Assembly (NCBI GenBank): GCA_000023405.1
Contig: CP001643.1
Coordinates: forward strand, 1,736,001 to 1,800,000
Length of the DNA: 64,000 bases
From: Brachybacterium faecium DSM 4810
GTDB lineage: Bacteria; Actinomycetota; Actinomycetes; Actinomycetales; Dermabacteraceae
Reading direction: 5' to 3'
Shown here: piece after piece, positions 1 through 8,336 of the stretch
How the letters are laid out: the number at the start of each line of letters is the position of its first letter
How positions within the stretch are numbered: position 1 is the first letter of the stretch
Translations under genes and position numbers: made by a program
The notes under the pieces: generated by a model
Told to the model about the DNA's origin: nothing
Database searches by the model: none
The model's input: the letters and a program-made list of their open reading frames with translations, nothing else

Positions 1-620
1 CGCTCATCCTGTGCGGCGGGGCGACGATCGTGACGATGGTGACGGCGGTGCTGTGCGCGTACCCGATGTCCCGCTTCCGGTTCCGAGCCAAGCGGCCGCT
101 GCTGCTGACGATCATCTTCTCCACCGGGCTGCCGATCACCGCGATCATGATCCCGGTCTACTCGCTGTTCGTGCAGGTGAACCTCATCGATTCGATGTTC
201 GGGGCGATCCTGTTCCTCGGCGCGAGCTCCCTGCCGTACGCGATCTTCCTCACCAAGGGGTTCATGGACGGGGTCCCCGTGGACATCGAGGAGTCCGCGT
301 GGACCGAGGGCGCGGGGGTGCTGCGGGCCCTGTGGTCGGTGGTGCTGCCGCTGATGCGCTCGGGCCTCGCCGTCGCGACGATCTTCACCTTCGTCACGAT
401 GTGGGGGAACTTCTTCGTCCCCTTCATGCTGCTGCTCAGCCCGGAGAACCTGCCGGCCGCGGTGACGCTGTACACCTTCTCCTCCCAGTACGGGCAGGTC
501 GCCTACGGCCAGCTGGCCGCGTTCTCGATCTTCTACTCGCTGCCGGTCGTGGCGCTGTACCTGTTCCTGGGCCGCACCCTGGGCCAGGGCTTCGCCGCCG
601 CGGGCGGTGTGAAGGGGTGA
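1..620 (+). CDS. Carbohydrate ABC transporter permease (5' truncated by window)
   Basis: Inner-membrane permease of a sugar-type ABC importer (MalG/binding-protein-dependent transport family). The frame is open from the first bases, so the N-terminus lies outside the window; about 205 C-terminal residues are present. Several hydrophobic segments are visible, along with the cytoplasmic EAA loop that contacts the ATPase (EESAWTEGAGVLRALWSVVL, near bases 288-348). The C-terminus ends GGVKG, typical of MalG-like subunits. The substrate cannot be told from this piece; the partner permease, binding protein and ATPase would be upstream. It is followed by an inverted repeat, so it is probably the last gene of its operon. 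Confidence 0.9.
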   Translation, partial: LILCGGATIVTMVTAVLCAYPMSRFRFRAKRPLLLTIIFSTGLPITAIMIPVYSLFVQVNLIDSMFGAILFLGASSLPYAIFLTKGFMDGVPVDIEESAWTEGAGVLRALWSVVLPLMRSGLAVATIFTFVTMWGNFFVPFMLLLSPENLPAAVTLYTFSSQYGQVAYGQLAAFSIFYSLPVVALYLFLGRTLGQGFAAAGGVKG

Positions 621-639
621 GTGTCCGCGGCTCGGCGGG

Positions 640-689
640 GACCGTCCGCTCGGTCGCTCACGGCCCGTGACGGGGCCGGGCGGACGGTC
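640..689 (+). terminator. Inverted repeat between permease and SDR gene
   Basis: Perfect 10-bp arms GACCGTCCGC (640-649) and GCGGACGGTC (680-689), separated by a GC-rich 30-base loop that can itself pair. It starts 20 bases after the permease stop, consistent with a terminator without a U-tract, as is common in high-GC actinobacteria. The right arm runs into a possible -10 (TAGCGT, 690-695) for the next gene. Confidence 0.45.
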
Positions 690-726
690 TAGCGTGGCAG
701 CAAGCGTCCCCGATGAAGGAGCCGCC

Positions 727-1743
727 ATGAGCGACGACCGCGAGAACACCGCTGCAGATCCCGGGGCGATCCCCGGGACGAGTTCCGGCGCGGAGCCCGC
801 CATGCGCGGCGAGGGCGAGGAGGCCTCCTCCCGCCTCGTGCCCGCCGTGGCCCTGCGCGCCCACGAGCTGTCCACCCGGGACGGGGAGCCGTCCTTCCCC
901 CGCCAGGACCAGCAGCCTCCCGGCCTCACCGCACCGATGCGGCCCGTGCCCGACCACGGAGAGCACAGCTACATCGGGCACGGCCGGCTGCACGGCCTGT
1001 CCACGCTCATCACGGGCGGCGACTCCGGCATCGGCCGCGCCGTGGCGATCGCCTTCGCCCGGGAGGGCGCCGATGTCGCGCTCTCCTACCTCCCCGAGGA
1101 GCAGGAGGACGCCGAGGAGACCGGCCGCTGGATCGAGCAGGCCGGGCGCCGTGCGCTGCTGCTGCCCGGCGACATCCGCGAGGAGCGGTGGGCCCGGTCG
1201 CTGGTGACCCGCACCCGCGAGGAGTTCGGCCGGCTCGATGTGCTGGTGAACAATGCCGCGTTCCAATGGGGCCGGGCGGAGCCGGCGGGGCTCGCCGGCA
1301 TCGACTCCGCGCGCCTGCACCGCACTCTGACGACGAACCTCGAGGCCCTGTTCTGGATCACCCAGGAGGCGGCGCAGCATCTCGGCGAGGGGGCGAGCGT
1401 CATCAACTGCTCCTCGATCCAGAGCTACGACCCGTCGGTCCCTCTCATGGACTACGCGGCCACGAAGGCGGCGATCAACAACGTCACCGTGAACCTCGCC
1501 GCGGACCTCGGGCCGCGCGGCATCCGCGTCAACGCCGTCGCGCCCGGCCCGATCTGGACCCCTCTGAACGTCGCCACCCGGGTCGCCGACGACTACGTGG
1601 AGTTCGGGGCGAACACCCCGCTGGGACGCGCCGGCCAGCCGGCCGAGGTGGCCGGCGCCTTCGTGTTCCTCGCGAGCCCCGCGGAGGCGAGCTACGTCTC
1701 CGGGACGGTGCTCGGGGTGACCGGCGGCCGGCCCGTGTTCTGA
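727..1743 (+). CDS. SDR family NAD(P)-dependent oxidoreductase (general-stress/YghA-like)
   Basis: Classical short-chain dehydrogenase of 338 aa. It has an extended hydrophilic N-terminus (about 85 residues), as in the YdaD/YhdF/YghA stress-protein group. The cofactor motif TGGDSGIG lies at residues 96-103, NNA follows in the VLVNNAAFQWG stretch, and the catalytic YxxxK is Y243/K247 (DYAATKAA). ATG 727 is chosen because AAGGAG sits 8 bases upstream; an in-frame ATG at 667 has no such site. The family reduces or oxidises small carbonyl/alcohol substrates; the true substrate is unknown. It appears monocistronic, convergent with purU. Confidence 0.88.
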   Translation: MSDDRENTAADPGAIPGTSSGAEPAMRGEGEEASSRLVPAVALRAHELSTRDGEPSFPRQDQQPPGLTAPMRPVPDHGEHSYIGHGRLHGLSTLITGGDSGIGRAVAIAFAREGADVALSYLPEEQEDAEETGRWIEQAGRRALLLPGDIREERWARSLVTRTREEFGRLDVLVNNAAFQWGRAEPAGLAGIDSARLHRTLTTNLEALFWITQEAAQHLGEGASVINCSSIQSYDPSVPLMDYAATKAAINNVTVNLAADLGPRGIRVNAVAPGPIWTPLNVATRVADDYVEFGANTPLGRAGQPAEVAGAFVFLASPAEASYVSGTVLGVTGGRPVF

Positions 1744-1779
1744 GCCCGGGCGCTCGACGCGGCATGCCCCGGCGCGGGC

Positions 1780-2676
1780 TCAGCGGAAGACGATCGTGCG
1801 CGTCCCGTCCAGCAGCACCCGCGACTGCGCGAACCACGCCACCGCCTGGCGCAGCGTGCGCATCTCGGCGTCCTGGCCGATCGCCATGAGCTCCTTCGGG
1901 GTGCGGGTGTGGTCCACGCGCAGCACCTCCTGCTCGATGATCGGGCCCTCGTCGAGATCGCTCGTGACGAAATGGGCGGTGGCACCGATCTGCTTCACCC
2001 CGCGCGCATGGGCCTGCCGGTAGGGGTTGGCGCCCTTGAACCCGGGCAGGAAGGAGTGGTGGATGTTGATGCAGCGGCCGGCGAGCTCGGCGCACAGCTC
2101 GGGGGAGAGGATCTGCATGTAGCGGGCGAGCACCACCAGCTCGATGTCGTGCTCCTGCACCGCCTCGCGCACCCGGTCCTCGAAGGCGGCCTTCGCCCCC
2201 TCGCCCTTCGTGGGGAGGTGCTCGAAGGGCACCTCGTAGAACCCGGCGAGCTTCTCCAGGGTGGGATGGTTCGCCAGGATCAGCGGGACCTCGATCGGCA
2301 GATGCCCCGATTCCGTCTGGAACAGCAGGTCGTTGACGCAGTGCTTGGCCGTCGAGCCGAGGATCAGGGTGCGCAGGGGCCGCCCCACCTCGTCGATGCT
2401 GTGCTCGAGCCCGAACCGCTCGATCGCGGGCGCCAGCGCCTGCTCGACCTCCTCGGCGGAGGCGCTGGTGCGCACCTGCAGCCGCATGTAGAAGCGATGC
2501 GTGGCACCGCTCTCGAACTGCCGGCTCTCGGTGATGTTCCCGCCGACCTCGACGATCGCCCCGGTCACCGCGTGGACGATGCCCGGCGCGTCCTCGCACA
2601 CCACGGTGAGGACGAACTCGTGGCCCGCCGTGCTGGTCGCCGTGGGGCTCTGGGGGAGGGGGAGTGCGCTGCTCAT
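1780..2676 (-). CDS. purU: Formyltetrahydrofolate deformylase
   Basis: Hydrolyses 10-formyl-THF to formate and THF, balancing one-carbon pools and feeding formate to purine synthesis. The 298 residues fit the family. An N-terminal ACT regulatory domain (about residues 17-95, beginning FVLTVVCEDAPGIVHAVTG) is followed by a formyltransferase fold with INIHHSFLPGFKGANPY and the catalytic-Asp loop TSDLDEGPII. There is no gcv gene nearby. Its start has no good Shine-Dalgarno; instead a TAGACT box lies six bases upstream, which suggests a leaderless mRNA. The 3' end faces the SDR gene. Confidence 0.95.
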   Translation of the reverse strand: MSSALPLPQSPTATSTAGHEFVLTVVCEDAPGIVHAVTGAIVEVGGNITESRQFESGATHRFYMRLQVRTSASAEEVEQALAPAIERFGLEHSIDEVGRPLRTLILGSTAKHCVNDLLFQTESGHLPIEVPLILANHPTLEKLAGFYEVPFEHLPTKGEGAKAAFEDRVREAVQEHDIELVVLARYMQILSPELCAELAGRCINIHHSFLPGFKGANPYRQAHARGVKQIGATAHFVTSDLDEGPIIEQEVLRVDHTRTPKELMAIGQDAEMRTLRQAVAWFAQSRVLLDGTRTIVFR

Positions 2677-2682
2677 GGGCCC

Positions 2683-2688
2683 AGTCTA
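2683..2688 (-). promoter_or_regulatory. Putative -10 box of purU (leaderless)
   Basis: On the minus strand TAGACT is followed by six bases (GGGCCC) and the purU ATG at 2676, so initiation would fall on or next to the start codon. No convincing -35 is visible. Confidence 0.45.
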
Positions 2689-2732
2689 GGAAGCGGCGGG
2701 GGAGCGCCGCGACACCTTCGCGGCGATGTGCA

Positions 2733-4934
2733 TCACCGCCGGCCCGTGCGCCACAGCGCCGAGGGCCACCAGATGACCTTCCCGAGGTCCAGCGCGAGCG
2801 CCGGCACCAGCAGGGTGCGCACCACGAAGGTGTCCAGCAGCACGCCGAAGGCGACGATGAACGCGATCTGGGCGAGGAAGAGGATCGGGATCACGCCGAG
2901 CGCGGCGAAGGTCGCGGCGAGCACCATGCCCGCGGAGGTGATCACCCCGCCGGTCACCGCGAGGCCCCGCACCACCCCCTCCCGGGTGCCATGGGCGAGG
3001 GACTCCTCCCGCACCCGGGTCATGAGGAAGATGTTGTAGTCGATCCCCAGCGCCACCAGGAACACGAAGCCGAACAGCGGCACCGCCGGATCGGCGCCGG
3101 GGAAGTCGAAGACGTGGTCGAACATCAGCGCGGAGATGCCCATCGCGGTGCCGAACGACAGCACCGTGGTGAGGATCAGCAGCACCGGTGCGAGGATCGC
3201 GCGCAGCAGCAGCATGAGGATCAGCACGATCACCACGAGCACCACCGGGATGATCAGCGCGCGGTCGTGGGCGGAGGTGTCGTTGGTGTCGATCGAGGTG
3301 GCGGTCACCCCGCCCACCAGCGCGTCCAGCTCCTGCGCGGCGAGGTCGGCGCGCACTGCGCGCACCGTCTGCTCCGCCGCGGGGGAGTCCGCGGCATCGG
3401 TGAGGGTGGCCTGCAGGAGCACCTCGCCGTCCACCACCGTCGGCTCCGGGGCCGGGGTGCCGGGCGGGCCCTGTGCCTGGATGCCGTCGGCCGTGACCGG
3501 GGCGCTGCCGCTGGGGGAGTCCTCGGCGGTGATCGTGACGGAGTCGATCCCGTCCTGGTCCAGGAGCCGATCGGCCGTGGCCTGGAGGGAGCTCTCGGCG
3601 ACGATCACCTGCATCGGGGAGCCGGAGCCGTCGGGGAAGTGCTCGCCGAGCTCGATCTGTCCCTGGCGCGCCGAGGATTCGGCCAGCACCAGATCGGACT
3701 GCGGCACCCCGTCGGCCTCCAGCTGCGTGATGCCGAGGCAGCCGAGCGCGAGCACGAGAGCGGTGAGGATCCACACGGGCCGCGGCCGGCGCCGCACGGC
3801 GAGCGCGATGCGGCCCCAGATCCCGTGGGCGGAGGGATCGGCGCCCGCGTCCGGGGCGTCCGGGGCGAAGTGCGGTCGCCGCGGCCAGAACGCGACGCGG
3901 CCGGCCGCGTAGAGCACCGCTGGGAGGAACGTCAGCGCCGCTGCCATCGCGAAGAGGATCCCGATCGCCGCGACCGGCCCGAGCGTGCTGTTGGACTTCA
4001 GATCCGACAGCAGCAGGCACAGCAGGCCCGCGATCACGGTGCCTCCCGAGGCCAGCACCGGCTCGAGGGTGCCGCGCAGCGCCTTGAGGGTCGCGGGCCA
4101 GCGCTCGCGGGTGCGCCGCAGCTCATCGCGGTACCGGGCCACGTACAGCAGGGAATAGTCGGTGGTCGCACCGATCACGAGGATGAACAGGATGCCCTGG
4201 GTCTGCCCGGACAGCAGCAGCACGTTCGCAGCGGCCAGGTGCCAGATCGTCAGCAGCGCCGCGCACAGCGCGAACATGCTCGTCGACAGCACGATCAGGG
4301 GCAGCAGCAGGGAGCGGTAGACGATCAGCAGGATCACCAGCACGGCGGCGAGCGCGACCCCCAGCAGCAGCCCGTCGATGCCCGCGAAGGCCTCCCCGAG
4401 ATCGGCCGAGAATCCCGCCGGACCGGTGACATGGGCGGTGAGCTCGGCGGGCAGGTCCGCGGCGAGCTCCGCGTCGATCTGTGCGGTGACCGCGCCGAGG
4501 TCGGCGTCGGAATCCAGCGGGACGAACACCTGCACGGCCTGGCCGTCCTCGGAGGGGATCGGCGGGGAGATCTCGTCGGTGACCGTGTCGAGGTCGGCGA
4601 GCGCCGCGGTGGCGTCGGTGACGGTGTCGAGCGTCTGCTCGTCCATCTCCTGCGGCGCGGTGATCACCACGATCGCGGGGATCGCCTCGGAGCCGGTGAA
4701 ATCCGCCGCCCGCTGCGAGACCTCGGTGGCGGCGGAGGAATCCGGCAGGTAGGCGGTGCGGTCGTTCGAGGAGACCTCGTCCACCCGCCCGAAGTACGGG
4801 CCCCCGATCCCCGCCGCGACCAGCCATCCCAGGATGAGCAGGGCCGGCAGCAGCACCCGCAGCGGGCGCGGGGTGCGCGGCACGGGCCGCCGATGGGTGT
4901 GCACGGCCTCGGGAGAGGGCGGGGGAGGGGTCAC
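2733..4934 (-). CDS. MMPL family RND-type transporter
   Basis: Membrane exporter of 733 aa with the two-fold MMPL/RND layout. TM1 near residues 28-45 is followed by a roughly 140-residue external loop, then a block of five to six TM helices with the signature GATTDYSLLYVARYR. A second external loop and a second TM block (GIDYNIFLMTRVREE) complete it. The start is GTG 4934, preceded by GGAAGGA. Such proteins export lipids, siderophores or drugs; the substrate is unknown. It is divergent from a marR gene, which probably controls it: a candidate operator overlaps the -35 of its promoter. Confidence 0.93.
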   Translation of the reverse strand: MTPPPPSPEAVHTHRRPVPRTPRPLRVLLPALLILGWLVAAGIGGPYFGRVDEVSSNDRTAYLPDSSAATEVSQRAADFTGSEAIPAIVVITAPQEMDEQTLDTVTDATAALADLDTVTDEISPPIPSEDGQAVQVFVPLDSDADLGAVTAQIDAELAADLPAELTAHVTGPAGFSADLGEAFAGIDGLLLGVALAAVLVILLIVYRSLLLPLIVLSTSMFALCAALLTIWHLAAANVLLLSGQTQGILFILVIGATTDYSLLYVARYRDELRRTRERWPATLKALRGTLEPVLASGGTVIAGLLCLLLSDLKSNSTLGPVAAIGILFAMAAALTFLPAVLYAAGRVAFWPRRPHFAPDAPDAGADPSAHGIWGRIALAVRRRPRPVWILTALVLALGCLGITQLEADGVPQSDLVLAESSARQGQIELGEHFPDGSGSPMQVIVAESSLQATADRLLDQDGIDSVTITAEDSPSGSAPVTADGIQAQGPPGTPAPEPTVVDGEVLLQATLTDAADSPAAEQTVRAVRADLAAQELDALVGGVTATSIDTNDTSAHDRALIIPVVLVVIVLILMLLLRAILAPVLLILTTVLSFGTAMGISALMFDHVFDFPGADPAVPLFGFVFLVALGIDYNIFLMTRVREESLAHGTREGVVRGLAVTGGVITSAGMVLAATFAALGVIPILFLAQIAFIVAFGVLLDTFVVRTLLVPALALDLGKVIWWPSALWRTGRR

Positions 4935-4984
4935 GGAGTTCCTTCCAGGCGGCGGCGCGACGCTCCGGGCAGTGGATCAGCCAC

Positions 4985-5012
4985 AGTCTCCCACTCATCG
5001 CTAGCCTGGCAA
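4985..5012 (-). promoter_or_regulatory. Putative promoter of the MMPL gene
   Basis: Minus strand reads TTGCCA (5012-5007), a 16-base spacer, then GAGACT (4990-4985). The start codon lies about 50 bases further on with a good ribosome site. The -35 overlaps the palindrome at 5008-5022. Confidence 0.4.
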
Positions 5013-5022
5013 ACTATATGCC
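5008..5022. promoter_or_regulatory. Candidate MarR operator
   Basis: GGCAAACTATATGCC is an AT-rich imperfect palindrome (GGCAnA...TnTGCC) inside otherwise GC-rich DNA. It lies exactly in the 119-bp divergent gap between the MMPL gene and marR. The position suits autoregulation plus repression of the exporter. The assignment is inference from location and symmetry. Confidence 0.4.
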
Positions 5023-5040
5023 GGGCTCGTGAGTCGTCGA

Positions 5041-5046
5041 TAGACT
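5041..5046 (+). promoter_or_regulatory. Putative -10 box of marR (leaderless)
   Basis: TAGACT lies seven bases before the ATG at 5054, with no Shine-Dalgarno between them. Confidence 0.4.
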
Positions 5047-5053
5047 GCCCGTC

Positions 5054-5647
5054 ATGACGTCGTCGCATCCCGACGAGGGCGGTCGCGACACGCCGACTCC
5101 GCTCCCGCCGCTGTTCAGCATCGCCTCGAGCGACCCCCACCAGGAGCTGGTGGATCGCACCGGGCTCGACGCGCGCGATGTCCAGCAGATCGATGCGCTC
5201 ATGGCCGCCCTGGCGAGGCTGCGCGCCGCCGAGCGGGAGCTCGCGGAGGCCTCGCGGCGGTTCATGGCGCTGGGGGAGACCGACATGCGGGCGGTGCACT
5301 TCCTCATCGTCTGCGAGAACACCGGCACCCTCGCCACGCCCGGGGCGATCGCCCAGGCGCTCGAGATCTCCACCGCCTCGACCACGAAGCTGCTGGACCG
5401 CCTCCAGAGGGCGGGTCATGTGCGGCGCGCACCGCACCCCTCGGACCGTCGGGCCCTCGTGATCGCGCTGGAGCCCGCCACCCGGAGGTCGGCGATGAGG
5501 ACCCTCGGTGCGCAGCATGCCCGGCGGGTCGATGCCGCGCGCCGGCTGCTGCCCGAGGAGCGCGAGGTGGTCACCGGCTTCCTCGAGGACATGGCCCGCG
5601 AGATCTCGGTCGACGGGGTGGACTGGGAGTCCCCGGAGCTGCGCTGA
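5054..5647 (+). CDS. MarR family transcriptional regulator
   Basis: DNA-binding repressor of 197 aa, longer than the usual 140-160 because of an N-terminal extension of about 40 residues. The winged helix-turn-helix is clear: GAIAQALEISTASTTKLLDR (recognition helix) followed by the wing HPSDRRALVIALEP with the conserved DxR. It is divergently paired with the MMPL exporter, the classic arrangement for a ligand-sensing repressor of an efflux gene. The downstream ectoine-type operon runs in the same direction but has its own promoter, so control over it is possible but unproven. Confidence 0.92.
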   Translation: MTSSHPDEGGRDTPTPLPPLFSIASSDPHQELVDRTGLDARDVQQIDALMAALARLRAAERELAEASRRFMALGETDMRAVHFLIVCENTGTLATPGAIAQALEISTASTTKLLDRLQRAGHVRRAPHPSDRRALVIALEPATRRSAMRTLGAQHARRVDAARRLLPEEREVVTGFLEDMAREISVDGVDWESPELR

Positions 5648-5716
5648 CACGCGCCGCGCCCCTGCCCGGCGAGCGCTGCTTACCGCTCGGTCGGCGCGAC
5701 GACCTGCAGTGCGACC

Positions 5717-5740
5717 GGGTGCTTGACGGGATGTGCACCC
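5717..5740. promoter_or_regulatory. Inverted repeat upstream of the ectoine-type operon
   Basis: GGGTGC (5717-5722) and GCACCC (5735-5740) are separated by 12 bases, about 30 bases upstream of the operon's -35. It could bind an activator or repressor; no regulator can be assigned. Confidence 0.3.
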
Positions 5741-5770
5741 CCGGGTGATGGTCAGCACACCGGCACCCAC

Positions 5771-5799
5771 TTGCCAGTCGGGGCGGTCTTCGCTATGCA
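5771..5799 (+). promoter_or_regulatory. Promoter of the doeD-doeA-doeC operon
   Basis: TTGCCA (5771-5776), a 17-base spacer, then TATGCA (5794-5799) is a good sigma-70-type match. It leaves a leader of about 45 bases before the ATG at 5850, which has a GGGAGG ribosome site. Confidence 0.55.
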
Positions 5800-5849
5800 G
5801 CCGGGCGTGAGGAGCGATGCCGCCCCGCACCGCGACGGGAGGTCTCGCC

Positions 5850-7109
5850 ATGGACACCACCATCTTCGAGCAGCATGAGTCCGAGATCCGCGGCTACTGC
5901 CGGGCGTATCCGACGGTGTTCGCCTCCGCCTCCAATGCGCGCCAGGTCTCCGAGGACGGCACCAGCTACATCGACTTCTTCGCCGGGGCGGGGGTGCTGA
6001 ACTTCGGGCACAACAACCCGCGCATGAAGGAGGCGATGATCGAGTTCCTCCAGGCCGACGGCGTGGCCCACAGCCTGGACACGTACACCACCACCAAACG
6101 GGACTTCATCGCCCGCTTCCACGAGGTGGTCCTCGCCCCGCGCGGCATGGAGCACAAGATGCAGTTCATGGGGCCGACGGGGTCCAACGCGGTCGAGGCC
6201 GCGATGAAGCTGGCCCGCCTGGCGACCGGGCGGCGGGAGATCGTCGCCTTCAGCCACGGCTTCCACGGGATGACCCTCGGCTCGCTCGCCGCGACCGCGA
6301 ACCACGCCTTCCGGCAGTGGGCGGGAGTGCCGCTGACCGATGTGGTCCGCCTGCCCTTCGAGACCGCGCCCGGCGGGCGCACCGGCGTGGCCGACTATGC
6401 GGCGGCGCTGCGGGACCCCTCGAGCGGTGTGACCGCCCCCGCCGCCTTCCTCGTCGAGCCGATCCAGGCCGAGGGGGGCGTGAACGTGGCCAGCCGCGAA
6501 TGGCTCCACGAGGTCCAGGACCTCGCCCGCGAGGTCGGGGCGCTGTTCATCATCGACGACATCCAGGCCGGGGTGGGCCGCACGGGCGGCTACTTCTCCT
6601 TCGACGGGATGGACCTCGATCCGGACATCATCACCCTGGCCAAGGGGCTCGGCGGCTTCGGCACCCCGATCGCCATGAACCTCAACAAGCCCGAGGTCGA
6701 TGCGCACTGGTCGCCCGGAGCGCACACCGGCACCTTCCGCGGGCAGGGTCTGTCCTTCCTCGCCGGCACCGTCGCGCTCGACTACTTCACCGACGAGGCG
6801 TTCCTCGCCGATGTGCTCGCCAAGGGGCAGACGATGCGCGAGCGGCTCACCGCGCTCACCGCCGCCCATCCCGAGCAGGACTGGGAGGTGCGCGGCCGCG
6901 GCATGATGCAGGCCCTGGACACGGGCGACGGCGCCTTCGCCAAGCAGGTCCAGCAGGAGTGCTTCGAGCGGGGGCTGCTGATCGGCCCGTGCGGCAGCGG
7001 AGGCCGGGTGATCAAGCTGATCCCGCCGCTGACCATCCCCGAGGAGGACCTGCACGAGGGTCTCGACCTGCTGGAGCAGGCCGTGGACGCGGCACGGCGG
7101 GCCGTCTGA
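5850..7109 (+). CDS. doeD: Class III diaminobutyrate-type aminotransferase (DoeD/EctB-like)
   Basis: PLP enzyme of 419 aa that interconverts L-2,4-diaminobutyrate and aspartate semialdehyde. The sequence follows the EctB/DoeD pattern throughout: YIDFFAGAGVLNFGHNNP, FMGPTGSNAVEAAMKLAR, FIIDDIQAGVGRTG, and the PLP lysine K265 in LAKGLGG. ATG 5850 is chosen over 5817 for its GGGAGG site. No ectA or ectC lies nearby. An ectoine-hydrolase-like gene starts on this gene's stop codon (TGATG overlap) and an aldehyde dehydrogenase follows, so the catabolic DoeD role is inferred rather than ectoine synthesis. Confidence 0.85.
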   Translation: MDTTIFEQHESEIRGYCRAYPTVFASASNARQVSEDGTSYIDFFAGAGVLNFGHNNPRMKEAMIEFLQADGVAHSLDTYTTTKRDFIARFHEVVLAPRGMEHKMQFMGPTGSNAVEAAMKLARLATGRREIVAFSHGFHGMTLGSLAATANHAFRQWAGVPLTDVVRLPFETAPGGRTGVADYAAALRDPSSGVTAPAAFLVEPIQAEGGVNVASREWLHEVQDLAREVGALFIIDDIQAGVGRTGGYFSFDGMDLDPDIITLAKGLGGFGTPIAMNLNKPEVDAHWSPGAHTGTFRGQGLSFLAGTVALDYFTDEAFLADVLAKGQTMRERLTALTAAHPEQDWEVRGRGMMQALDTGDGAFAKQVQQECFERGLLIGPCGSGGRVIKLIPPLTIPEEDLHEGLDLLEQAVDAARRAV

Positions 7110-8320
7110 TGCGCCGCCGGTCCGATATGACCTTCCCGCCCGAGGAGTACGAGCGGAGGCTGTCGGAGCTGCGGGAGCGGATGGCGGCGCGGGAGCTGGA
7201 TGCGGTGATCATCACCGATCCGGAGAACCTGATGTACCTCACCGACCATCAGACCACCGGGTACTCCTTCTTCCAGGCGCTGATCGTGCCGCTGGAATCG
7301 GACTCCGTGATGATCACCCGTGCGCTCGAGGAATCCAACGTCATCGCGCGGACCTGGCTCGAGCACTCCCGGGCCTATCCCGACACCGGTGATGCGATCC
7401 TCGAGCTGGTCAGCACGCTGCGCGACCTGCGGCTGGGCGACTCCCGGGTGGGATACGAGCGCAACAGCTACTACTTCCCGGCCTACCAGCAGGACCGCTT
7501 CCACGACGCTTTCGGCGAAGGCCTGGTGGACTGCTTCGGCATCGTCGAGGAGGGGCGCATCCGCAAGTCTCCCGAGGAGATCGAGGTGATGCAGCTGGCG
7601 GCATACGCGGGCGAGGCCGGGATGGTCGCGGGGCAGCGAGCCGCCATGGCCGGTGCCACCGAGAACGACGTGGCGGCCGCGATCTCCGCCGCGATGTTCC
7701 GCGCCGGCGGTGAGTTCCCGGCGGTGATGCCGTACGTCGCCTCCGGGCCGCGGTCGATGATCGGCCACTCCACCTGGGAGGGCCGCATGATCCGCCCCGG
7801 CGAACACGTGTTCCTCGAGGTGGGCGGCTGTTATCGCAGGTATCACGCGGCGATGATGCGCACCGTGGTCAACGGGGCGCTCTCGGACTCGATGCGCTCC
7901 GCCCAGGACCTCATGAAGCACACGCTGGCAGAGCTGCGCAGCTTCATGAAGCCCGGGGTGAGCATCTCCGAGGTGGACCGGCTCACCCGGTCCCTGATCG
8001 AGAGCAACGACGTGGGAGCCCAGCTGGTCACCCGCGCCGGGTACTCGATCGGCATCGCCTTCCCGCCCTCCTGGGACGAGGGCTACATCGTCTCCCTCAA
8101 CGAGGGCGACGAGCGGCCGCTCGAGGAGGGCATGACCTTCCATCTGATCCCGTGGATGTGGGGCGTGGACGGGGACAAGACCGTCGGCATCTCGGACACC
8201 GTCCGGATCACCGCGGACGGCTGCGCCTCCTTCCTCACCCTTCCCGAGGACTTCGTCGTCCACGAGAGCGGTGCCCGGGCCTTCCCGACGGTCGCGCCCA
8301 TCACCTCGTCGACCCTCTGA
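7109..8320 (+). CDS. doeA: Ectoine hydrolase-like M24-fold protein (DoeA/EutD family)
   Basis: Creatinase/M24 fold of 403 aa. Family knowledge: DoeA/EutD opens the ectoine ring to N-acetyl-diaminobutyrate. Matching stretches are PEEYERRLSELRERMAAREL near the start, then FLEVGGCYRRYHAAMMRTV, AGYSIGIAFPPSWDEG and LEEGMTFHLIPWMW. The five metal ligands of canonical M24 enzymes are gone: the Asp pair is E237/A248, and the His and two Glu sites also differ. It is therefore not an ordinary Xaa-Pro peptidase. A second possible start is M7 (7127). It is translationally coupled to doeD. Confidence 0.8.
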   Translation: MRRRSDMTFPPEEYERRLSELRERMAARELDAVIITDPENLMYLTDHQTTGYSFFQALIVPLESDSVMITRALEESNVIARTWLEHSRAYPDTGDAILELVSTLRDLRLGDSRVGYERNSYYFPAYQQDRFHDAFGEGLVDCFGIVEEGRIRKSPEEIEVMQLAAYAGEAGMVAGQRAAMAGATENDVAAAISAAMFRAGGEFPAVMPYVASGPRSMIGHSTWEGRMIRPGEHVFLEVGGCYRRYHAAMMRTVVNGALSDSMRSAQDLMKHTLAELRSFMKPGVSISEVDRLTRSLIESNDVGAQLVTRAGYSIGIAFPPSWDEGYIVSLNEGDERPLEEGMTFHLIPWMWGVDGDKTVGISDTVRITADGCASFLTLPEDFVVHESGARAFPTVAPITSSTL

Positions 8321-8336
8321 GAGGAGCAGCCTGATC

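Noticed and set aside
2664-5057. 797-aa open frame on the + strand opposite purU/MMPL
   Set aside because: Arginine/histidine/glutamine-rich antisense shadow of the MMPL gene; no domain and no ribosome site.
5850-7109. ectB of an ectoine biosynthesis cluster
   Set aside because: No ectA, ectC or ectD; the downstream genes fit degradation.
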